Positions 1-6,028 of a stretch of 6,028 nucleotides of DNA are shown in pieces. Every line of letters begins with the position of its first letter. Position 1 is the stretch's first letter. A program made the translations under genes and the position numbers. The stretch lies in assembly GCA_020346805.1 (NCBI GenBank), contig CP070790.1:203825-209852 (forward strand), in the 5' to 3' direction. This DNA is from Planctomycetota bacterium (GTDB taxonomy: Bacteria; Planctomycetota; Phycisphaerae; UBA1845; PWPN01). Under the pieces are notes generated by a model that ran no database searches, was not told where the DNA came from, and saw nothing but the letters and a program-made list of their open reading frames with translations.

Positions 1-448
1 CCTCTGGAAATGTTCGGGCCAGTTCAGATAGCTCAAAAGGTTCAGCAGTGATAGGGGTGCAGGTGTGTGCGTAAACCAGAGCACCATGGTTTCGGCATAC
101 TTCCAAGAGGGGATGTACGAGCGGATCGCTGAGCACAAAACCTTGTAGATGGCTATTCAACTTCAGTCCCAGCAAACCGGATTCAAGACATCGTATGAGT
201 TCTTTTACTGCCTGGTCGCCAAACCAAGGATTCACGGCAGCCAGGCCCCAGAATCGCTCAGGCCAATTTCGCACCGCAGCGATTATCTCATCGTTCCCCG
301 TCCGGTTTTTGACCGCCACGAATTGATCTACTGTGCAGATCACCGCCCGAGCTACATTTGCGTCATCCATCTGGCGCAATAATTCCTCGGCGGAGACTCG
401 CTTACGGATGCCGGTTCCCAGATGGCAGTGGCAGTCGATAATGGTCAT
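1..448 (-). CDS. Amidohydrolase-2 family metal-dependent hydrolase, N-terminal part (runs off left edge)
   Basis: The first 149 residues are present and the C-terminal part lies outside the window; family members usually have about 250-350 residues, so roughly half is seen. The start is the ATG at 448: a stop (TAA, 475-473) lies in frame just upstream with no other start codon between. No good Shine-Dalgarno sequence precedes it. The protein opens with MTIIDCHCHLG, whose Asp5, His7 and His9 form the D-x-H-x-H type metal site at the end of the first barrel strand. A second signature follows: GLLGLKLN at 91-98, then DPLVHPLLEVC at 108-118 and VYAHT at 125-129, where His128 is the expected further metal ligand. 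There is no signal peptide, so it should be cytoplasmic. The family hydrolyses or decarboxylates small substrates; the substrate here is unknown. Asn98 sits where many relatives have His (KLHP). It lies downstream of two carbohydrate-active genes on the same strand and could process a breakdown product, which is inference. Confidence 0.87.
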   Translation of the reverse strand, partial: MTIIDCHCHLGTGIRKRVSAEELLRQMDDANVARAVICTVDQFVAVKNRTGNDEIIAAVRNWPERFWGLAAVNPWFGDQAVKELIRCLESGLLGLKLNSHLQGFVLSDPLVHPLLEVCRNHGALVYAHTCTPITAEPFELSELARTFPE

Positions 449-737
449 ACGTGCAATCCGGTGAGAGGGTATTTATCTGCCCGCAGTGATTACGCTTTGT
501 AGACTAGCACATGGCTGCGCTGGTAGCAACTCATACCGTTTCCCAAAAAGGTAATGTGCTCAAACTGATCGATTGATATTTTGTGATGCCGGAATTCGCG
601 TAACACGGTAAGGCTACAACCCATTTATAGAGGCGTCAGAACCTTGGATTTTCCCGCTCATGGCATCAAGAAACCGTTGGATATATGGTTTTGGTTTATT
701 GATTGGCATCCGATAATTACTCAAGACTTTTGTTTTT
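449..737. other. Intergenic gap between heparinase-like gene and amidohydrolase gene
   Basis: This 289-bp stretch has no convincing complete gene, no clear hairpin-plus-T-run terminator and no promoter that I can defend. On the minus strand it is tiled by three short open frames. The first (741-721) begins with an ATGA overlap on the heparinase stop codon and encodes only MKKQKS. The second runs from 709 (or a TTG at 724) to 614 and encodes 31 residues. The third runs from 624 to 490 and encodes 44 residues. They may be chance, or the broken remains of a gene that once sat between the two neighbours. Confidence 0.5.
490..624 (-). pseudogene. 44-codon open frame, possible remnant or small gene of unknown function
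   Basis: An open frame of 44 codons starts at an ATG at 624, ends at TAA 492-490, and stops 41 bp before the amidohydrolase start. The predicted product begins MGCSLTVLREFRHH and ends SCYQRSHVLVYKA. Its composition looks protein-like, with alternating hydrophobic residues near the end as in the last strand of a globular domain. I do not recognise a family with certainty. No Shine-Dalgarno sequence precedes the ATG. Another short open frame (709-614) overlaps its beginning in a different frame, which would fit a gene damaged by frameshift, but a random open frame of this size is also quite possible. Confidence 0.18.
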
Positions 738-3266
738 TCATTGCATTTTATCGTCCCGCAGAATGACGGCGGAAGTATTTACCTGGATGGTGCGTCCGTC
801 GTGGTGAATTATCCAGATATCCTTTGGTTCTTCCGGCCGCCAGACAATTACGTCGGTTCGTTTGTTATATTGAACGGTCAGTATATTCGATTCGGTCATA
901 CGGGCCTGAAGATCTGACGGCATTTCCTTTCCCTTGAAAGGAAACAGCACAGTTACAAGCTGTTGCGGTAAACGACTTTTCATACGAATCAACCATCCTA
1001 TAGATGGTACTTCCTTTCCGCCCTCGATTTCTGGGGTAACGTATTTGAATGGTTTTCGATTTGAGTTTGATATCTTTTCCTGGGTAATTGGCAGGATGGC
1101 CAGATTACCACCGGTGGGGAAGTTCGTGCGCACAATTTTACCCGACAGCGAAGGATCAGCACCTTTGAAAAAATGGTAGTTCCAATCCAGCTTTCGTTCG
1201 CCTTCGCCTGTCAGGTCGTCAATAATCACATAGTAATCGGGTTTGACGAAGATAACTCGTCTGCGATGGATTACGTCTTTGTACAATGAATGCTCTGCAT
1301 CGGCGAAATCATGGGATGGTGTGTTTTCCCATCGGTTTACTTTACCCGGGCCGTGTTTTTGAGTGCGGTCATCAATCGTGACGGTGTTGTGCATATTGGT
1401 CTTACCATAATCACCCGAACCTTTTATGCCATATAAGGTCATACCGGGATCGATCAGTAATGATCTGCCATAGGCATATAATACAATGGCCAAGACGTCG
1501 AGATGACCGTGTCCCCGACAATGTTTCGGTGGGGCGCGGAAAATCAAATGTCGGGCATCCAGGCCGTCATCCCAGTAGCTGCGCATGACAAACCAGCCAT
1601 CATCAAGGAAAGCCCGTGAAGCCTTCCCCGGTTTGATGCCTACCCTTCCAAGGCTGTTGATATACATCAGATCCTGACGGCCCCATTTTGAGGCATATTT
1701 TCTGACCAGGGGAATCGAATCTTCGGGCGAACCGTTCATTCCCATGTCGCCAATGGCCGGATTCCTGAAGTCCGGCTGGTGTACCCACGCTGGAAAATCA
1801 AGGGCATTGCGGACTCGGGATTTTACTTTTGGTGAGAGATCTACGCCGTACTGTTCAAAGATTTCGTAGGTGTTGATAACTTCACCTATGGCCCGAAGGC
1901 AATAATATGTTGTATCCTCGCATTCTTTACCGTCGCGCGATACATCTTGCATGACCATGCGCTCGAAGGACCGGCGGCTGGTTTCAAGCCATGATTGTTG
2001 GTGTCGGAATTCTGGAAACCATTTGGCGGTTATCAGTAATCTCTCGTTGGTCCAGGTTAGCCAGTTCCCGCCAAGAGAAGGGGTGTAGTATTCGAGAAAC
2101 TGTGCATGTTCCCAGATGGCATACAGTAGTTGGATCCATGTATCATCATCAAAAATCCGGCGGTGGGGGGCAAAAGTCTCCAGGGCATAGACCAGACCGT
2201 AAGTACGGTTAGCAGTCCGGATGGTCGGCCATCCTTCAATCAGGTACCCGCCGTTCCTCGCCGGCATGTAATGAATCCCGGGGCAGGGCATATCGGCCAG
2301 CCATTGACGGATCATATTTTTTGCATAATCGATGTATTTTTTGTCTTTGGTGTCCTGATAATAATTGGCTACTGTCCAGAATTGGCGGCCGGCTAACCAG
2401 TAACTTGGTGGCTCAGCCGAGAGTTCGCAGGGATAATAATACCAATCAAATCTGTCGCCGGGGATTTTCCACGATCTTTCGTTAAACCTTACAATGTTCT
2501 TTTTCCAATCATCCGGTAGATAATTCTTGTCGTAGTCCCGTTTTTCGATTGTATTAAGGGAATCAGCGAAATAAGCGCGTAGAACCTCTACAGCTCGATC
2601 ATAGTCGTGATTTGCCAGGGCCTTGCGGAACGGTTCAAGTTGTTCAACATCCTGTTTGAGTAATTTATCGAGGTCATGTAAACGTTCTGACATTGATGGA
2701 AATTTGAATCGTGGAAATACCTGTACGTCGGCCGTCTGCGTGCCGATCTTAACGGTATTCCGGCCGAAATCGAAACGCAGGTAATGTATCGGTTTATCTT
2801 CCCAAACGACGGACTGTAATCGTGGTACATTGTCAAGACCGATGCAAGATCGCAAAATTTGCCAATTTCCCTCCCGGCCATCGGCAGATGCTTTGATAAT
2901 TATTTGCCGGGGCCGTCGATTATCTGGATCACCGTAGACCTCTCCGTAAGAGGGATGTGTACGAATAACCGCTATACCGCTGGTGAGGATCCGGCCGAAA
3001 TCGATGGTGAATATTTCATTTTGTTCTATATCGGCAAATTGAAAAAACCCGTTCTTTTTCGGCCCGGGATATGTCACCGGATCAAGAATACTGCGTATAT
3101 CAAAGTCCGGCGCTGAGTCGGCTGGAGAGGTGATGCGGGTACCATGTTCAGGGAAAGCAAGATTTTCATAGTAAGGAGAGAGTTTCCCCATTTCCAAAAT
3201 AGCTGCGTCGGACAAATTAGCGTTTATCGACAGCATAAATACTGTGCAGAATATTATTTTATACAT
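738..3266 (-). CDS. Secreted heparinase II/III-family polysaccharide lyase with N-terminal discoidin-like domain
   Basis: A complete 842-residue protein. Residues 1 to about 21 form a signal peptide (Lys3, hydrophobic stretch 4-14, likely cut near LSDA/A) without a lipobox, so it is exported. Residues 35-185 look like a discoidin (F5/8 type C) beta-sandwich, probably sugar-binding. Residues 195-500 form the alpha/alpha barrel of Hepar_II_III_N type, with GGNW at 399-402 and a D-G-x3-E-x-T-x2-Y motif at 445-455. Residues about 550-842 form the C-terminal beta-sandwich, with HGHLD at 586-590, LLIDPG at 603-608 and MHNTV at 625-629. By family analogy Asn401, Tyr455 and His586 are catalytic, and His588, Asp606 and His626 bind metal. 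This set resembles heparinase III (PL12) more than PL17, which has Asn-His; here Trp follows Asn401. Such enzymes cleave uronate-containing polysaccharides by beta-elimination. Substrate is not evident. The ATG at 3266 is supported by a good ribosome site and the signal peptide. The stop overlaps an ATG (ATGA). Confidence 0.95.
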   Translation of the reverse strand: MYKIIFCTVFMLSINANLSDAAILEMGKLSPYYENLAFPEHGTRITSPADSAPDFDIRSILDPVTYPGPKKNGFFQFADIEQNEIFTIDFGRILTSGIAVIRTHPSYGEVYGDPDNRRPRQIIIKASADGREGNWQILRSCIGLDNVPRLQSVVWEDKPIHYLRFDFGRNTVKIGTQTADVQVFPRFKFPSMSERLHDLDKLLKQDVEQLEPFRKALANHDYDRAVEVLRAYFADSLNTIEKRDYDKNYLPDDWKKNIVRFNERSWKIPGDRFDWYYYPCELSAEPPSYWLAGRQFWTVANYYQDTKDKKYIDYAKNMIRQWLADMPCPGIHYMPARNGGYLIEGWPTIRTANRTYGLVYALETFAPHRRIFDDDTWIQLLYAIWEHAQFLEYYTPSLGGNWLTWTNERLLITAKWFPEFRHQQSWLETSRRSFERMVMQDVSRDGKECEDTTYYCLRAIGEVINTYEIFEQYGVDLSPKVKSRVRNALDFPAWVHQPDFRNPAIGDMGMNGSPEDSIPLVRKYASKWGRQDLMYINSLGRVGIKPGKASRAFLDDGWFVMRSYWDDGLDARHLIFRAPPKHCRGHGHLDVLAIVLYAYGRSLLIDPGMTLYGIKGSGDYGKTNMHNTVTIDDRTQKHGPGKVNRWENTPSHDFADAEHSLYKDVIHRRRVIFVKPDYYVIIDDLTGEGERKLDWNYHFFKGADPSLSGKIVRTNFPTGGNLAILPITQEKISNSNRKPFKYVTPEIEGGKEVPSIGWLIRMKSRLPQQLVTVLFPFKGKEMPSDLQARMTESNILTVQYNKRTDVIVWRPEEPKDIWIIHHDGRTIQVNTSAVILRDDKMQ

Positions 3267-3756
3267 CTTCTACACCTCTTTTAGTAATCTGGCATTTTCC
3301 AGTTTACCTTTGCGGTTGTACACCAGGCATACAGTTAACATCCATTTTATCTGTTCTCCCCGAACACCTCATCCGCCGCGGAAATCGAGGGAGTAGTGTA
3401 CCTTACAATCTAGTTTCGGGAAAAATTTAAGTCCAGCGTAGATAACAAGTGTGAAATATTCGGGAGCGACGCCCGGATCGAACAGGAATTGATTCATTCC
3501 AATAAGATTGCAGTAACAAAACATATAGTTGTATAAAATGTTTTCCGGATCACTAGTTCTTTCCATTTATCAACATAAACCAACAGTTACAAATATCCAG
3601 GAGGATTATTCGCACTACCTTGGGCTGGCCATACCGGATTGATGCTGGGTGAAGCAGCACAAATTCATGCCACCAATAAAGCTCACTTCTTTCCGTTTTG
3701 AAACACCGTTCTTGGCGCAACATACTTTTCTGGAAATACCTCAGTCATTCATTCGG
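3267..3756. other. Intergenic gap between PcRGLX/YetA-like gene and heparinase-like gene
   Basis: This 490-bp stretch is more AT-rich than the gene at its right and contains no gene I can support. Its longest open frame is 65 codons on the minus strand (3566-3369), beginning MERTSDPENILYNYMF; it has no ribosome site and no recognisable family. A 56-codon minus-strand frame near the right end, whose product begins MLRQERCF, and a 40-codon plus-strand frame (3579-3710) containing FALPWAGHTGLMLGEAA are of similar quality. Stop-codon density is what random sequence would give. The region must hold at least the leader and ribosome site of the heparinase gene and probably its promoter. I found no textbook -35/-10 pair, no operator palindrome and no terminator hairpin with a T-run. 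Confidence 0.55.
3273..3280 (-). promoter_or_regulatory. Ribosome binding site of the heparinase-like gene
   Basis: On the minus strand the sequence reads AAGAGGTG, six bases before the ATG at 3266. This is a good Shine-Dalgarno match at normal spacing and confirms the chosen start, which also gives a proper signal peptide. The amidohydrolase start at 448 has no comparable site. Confidence 0.72.
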
Positions 3757-6028
3757 CTAGTGCCGGTATGGCTTCCTGAGGGCATGCCACGTTTCTGTAG
3801 GCAGGTCGGCCAGTGCGGCCAATAGATACGGAACTGTAGCACACATATTGACGTTCATCGAAGTGTTCCAGCCCCGCAAGTTGCCTCGATAGCGCCAGTC
3901 TTCCGATTGGTCCACATTGTCTAAAAAGTCGTAGAGATCCTCTAAAGCCACTTGCAAGTAGACCTCTTCACCTGTCAGCCAGTAGGCGTCTGCCATGGCT
4001 CGAAAAATGTGCCCGTGGAAAAAGCGGCCCAGATTTGCGGGAGATGGGTCATGGGGCCAAATGCTGCTCGGTTTCAGTAGCGAGGTGTCTCCGGCTACCG
4101 GAACTATCTCCGGCAACTCCGCCGGCTTCTGCTTCATCAGCGCACGGCATATGTTAACATAGAACTCAATCAACTCTGCATCATAATCATGTCGCATCAT
4201 CCATTCGTTGAGTGCGAAAGCACCATAGTGGTTACTGCGTCCTTCGGCCATCCATGCAGCAATGCGATCGTGAGCAATTTTCTGATATCGTTCGTTTCCT
4301 GTTAGCTCAAATAATAAGGCCGATGCGTTCAGTAGGTTGACAAACCCTCGCTTGCTTGGAAAGGCAAACTTGCCGCTATCTCGAGCCAAATCGTGCGCTT
4401 GGGCGTTCGTCTCTATGATGTACTTACCCGATTGTTGAAGCACATCGTACGCACGCATGTCCCCGGTAAAGTAGTAATAGGCCAGTGGTGCGTGCAAGTA
4501 GGTGTGAGTCGAATCGGTGCCGCCGCCCCAGTGTTTCTCTGCATGGCGACGTTGCGCACCGGCGTTGTTGCCTTTCCCATGCACCGTGCCCACTTCAATC
4601 AGATAGCGTGCGCTAATCTCTCCCCATCGGAAGTACTTTTGCTCCCCGGTGCGCGCGTACATAATCCAGGGAGCGTAGGTATTAGACACTTCATTAATTG
4701 TCCAGGCGTGCCGAGCGCAGTCTGTCCAGGCTTCGGTCCGCGGACTCCACGAGATTTGTGTGCCACCAAAATCCCATTTGCCATACCACTTGTTACGCTC
4801 GACGTGCCGCATTTGCCAGTCAAAGAGCCCTTCAATCGCAGCCTCGATTTCAGGAAATCTTTGAGGATCGTGCGGATGTATCTTGCCCAAAGCACTTGTC
4901 TTGGCCAGGTATTGCGGATCCAAGCCAATCCGAATCGGTTCGGCGAGACTGCGCAGAAGCGGAAGATCCATATCCGGGCCTGAATGGAAATGAAAGTACA
5001 TTTCCTGGGTTCTCGCCATCCCTTCCGCTGTACCAAATCCCTCCTGACCCGAACGGCTTGTCACCTGTTTCCCGCGGCTCAGGTTCATGAAATCGTGATG
5101 TTCCGGCCAGAGGTGCGCGATGAGCTTATCTTGAGCGGCATCGATCTGAATCTCGTTCGGATATAATTCGCGAAAGTGGCGGACCAAAAGTGACACGCCA
5201 TGACTTTGGTTCGAATAGTCGATAATCCCCGGAGCCATGTGCCCCACTTGGCAGGCATGGTAAGTGTACTCGCGGATGTGCGCCAGTCTATCACCGCGGG
5301 GACTGATCCGGGCAACGTCGATTTCACCTAACGGAAGTTTCTTGAAGGCCTCGTTATACAATTTTGCGTGATCGTACCTGTCTTGGACAACAGCTACCCA
5401 CCGATCGCGCTCGATCTCGTGCCAAAACAGATCGTCGTCCAACATGGCGGACCAAATCCGCTTCGACTTCTTCCTATCGGTACCCCGGCCAAAGCTGAGT
5501 GGAAGGTGGAGAGAAGCATCGCGTACGAACTCAAATTCCGGATCACTTCCGAAGGTAAACGTGTGAAAGACCCGAACATACGGCTTTCCGGCAAACGCGT
5601 GAATGCGAACTTCCCACTCGCAGAACGGCTTACCACTGTGGTCCACATGTTCACCCTTGGCATGGATCACCACACGTAGCGGTCCCCGCTCTTCGACCGT
5701 TACACGGCTTCCATCTTCAGCTTTTCCACTCCAGTACACGTTCTTGGGTAGATCAATGCAGCGACACCCACCTTGCTCAGTGCCGTCGACCACGCGCTCA
5801 TTTGCCTGGCCATCACCATTGACATCGATCCACACCGCGTCCAGGAAGTTGAAACGGTCGCGCCGTACAACGAAACGAAGTGGTCCGGTATCAACCTGGA
5901 TTTTATCGGCATCTTCAACCAGCTGGATCTTCTTCCGCGTTGGTGCCATTTCAGGCAGGCAACTCAGCTTGAATACGGTGTGGCCACGTGCCGCCGGGTC
6001 TGGTTGCAAATCAACCAGCACCCATTTA
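3757..6028 (-). CDS. Exo-rhamnogalacturonan lyase-like protein (PcRGLX/YetA family), N-terminus beyond right edge
   Basis: About 756 residues are visible and the frame stays open to the right edge (KWVLVDLQPD... reading inwards), so the real start lies outside. The GTG at 6021 is only the first in-window start-like codon. Numbering from it, residues 1-175 resemble the N-terminal RIFT-barrel-type domain of the PcRGLX/YetA family: GPLRFVVRR at 46-54, ERGPLRVVIHAKG at 111-123, and VRIHAFAGKPYVRVFHTFTF at 138-157. Residues about 255-345 and 385-605 hold the central helical barrel region, including HMAPGIIDYS at 261-270, GTAEGMARTQE at 330-340 and GGGTDSTHTYLHAP at 499-512. Residues 655-754 form a further helical segment. 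Family members are usually about 850-900 residues, so roughly 100 residues, including any signal peptide, are missing. The fungal founder releases unsaturated galacturonosyl-rhamnose from rhamnogalacturonan chain ends. YetA itself is poorly characterised, so this substrate is inferred. Catalytic residues are not assigned. The stop is TAG at 3759-3757. Confidence 0.85.
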   Translation of the reverse strand, partial: KWVLVDLQPDPAARGHTVFKLSCLPEMAPTRKKIQLVEDADKIQVDTGPLRFVVRRDRFNFLDAVWIDVNGDGQANERVVDGTEQGGCRCIDLPKNVYWSGKAEDGSRVTVEERGPLRVVIHAKGEHVDHSGKPFCEWEVRIHAFAGKPYVRVFHTFTFGSDPEFEFVRDASLHLPLSFGRGTDRKKSKRIWSAMLDDDLFWHEIERDRWVAVVQDRYDHAKLYNEAFKKLPLGEIDVARISPRGDRLAHIREYTYHACQVGHMAPGIIDYSNQSHGVSLLVRHFRELYPNEIQIDAAQDKLIAHLWPEHHDFMNLSRGKQVTSRSGQEGFGTAEGMARTQEMYFHFHSGPDMDLPLLRSLAEPIRIGLDPQYLAKTSALGKIHPHDPQRFPEIEAAIEGLFDWQMRHVERNKWYGKWDFGGTQISWSPRTEAWTDCARHAWTINEVSNTYAPWIMYARTGEQKYFRWGEISARYLIEVGTVHGKGNNAGAQRRHAEKHWGGGTDSTHTYLHAPLAYYYFTGDMRAYDVLQQSGKYIIETNAQAHDLARDSGKFAFPSKRGFVNLLNASALLFELTGNERYQKIAHDRIAAWMAEGRSNHYGAFALNEWMMRHDYDAELIEFYVNICRALMKQKPAELPEIVPVAGDTSLLKPSSIWPHDPSPANLGRFFHGHIFRAMADAYWLTGEEVYLQVALEDLYDFLDNVDQSEDWRYRGNLRGWNTSMNVNMCATVPYLLAALADLPTETWHALRKPYRH

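Noticed and set aside
149..382. 77-codon open frame on the plus strand
   Set aside because: It is antisense to the amidohydrolase reading frame, which has metal-binding motifs and runs through to the window edge.
3369..3566. 65-codon minus-strand open frame between the two lyase genes
   Set aside because: No ribosome site, no recognisable family, unusual residue mix, and stop density in the region matches random sequence. Described only within the intergenic entry.
3520..3580. AT-rich stretch considered as a sigma-70 type promoter for the lyase gene
   Set aside because: TATA-like hexamers occur, but no -35 box at correct spacing is convincing, so no promoter is annotated.
3579..3710. Plus-strand frame containing FALPWAGHTGLMLGEAA, considered as a gene fragment
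   Set aside because: Only about 40 codons, with several stops in the same frame upstream, no start context and no family match that I can name.
3628..3772. Perfect 10-base inverted repeat, GCCATACCGG at 3628-3637 and CCGGTATGGC at 3763-3772
   Set aside because: The arms are 125 bases apart, do not extend beyond 10 bases, and one lies inside coding sequence. A pair of this length is expected by chance in a window of this size, and no T-run follows.
4393..4983. 196-codon open frame on the plus strand
   Set aside because: It lies wholly inside the PcRGLX/YetA-like gene on the opposite strand, whose product has clear family motifs. The antisense product is not recognisable and is a shadow of codon use.

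Overview
The window holds three protein-coding genes, all on the minus strand. Two are cut by the window edges. In transcription order (high to low coordinates) they are: a large exo-rhamnogalacturonan-lyase-like (PcRGLX/YetA-type) protein that enters from the right edge (3757-6028); a complete secreted heparinase II/III-type polysaccharide lyase with an added N-terminal discoidin-like domain (738-3266); and the N-terminal half of an amidohydrolase-2 (TIM-barrel metal-dependent hydrolase) protein that leaves through the left edge (1-448). Two gaps, 3267-3756 (490 bp) and 449-737 (289 bp), contain no intact gene that I can support.

The organism looks like a free-living or gut polysaccharide degrader with middling GC content. 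Long, loosely spaced, co-oriented lyase genes of these families are typical of Planctomycetota, Lentisphaerota, Kiritimatiellota and similar lineages, and also occur in Bacteroidota and some Firmicutes. The sequence alone does not decide between these. No rRNA, tRNA, CRISPR, phage, transposase, SusC/SusD pair, sulfatase or regulator is visible.

The likely joint role is degradation of a uronic-acid-containing polysaccharide. The heparinase-fold enzyme carries a full Asn/Tyr/His catalytic set plus metal ligands, and its export signal places it outside the cytoplasm. The PcRGLX/YetA-like protein belongs to a family whose characterised fungal member is an exo-lyase on rhamnogalacturonan. The amidohydrolase lacks a signal peptide and would work on a small intracellular product. 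The genes share a strand, but the gaps are long enough that separate promoters are possible, so a single operon is not shown. The actual substrate is not determined by the sequence. I see no clearly new type of system. The most unusual points are the discoidin-heparinase architecture, the pairing of the two lyase families, and a gap between heparinase and amidohydrolase that may contain gene remnants.
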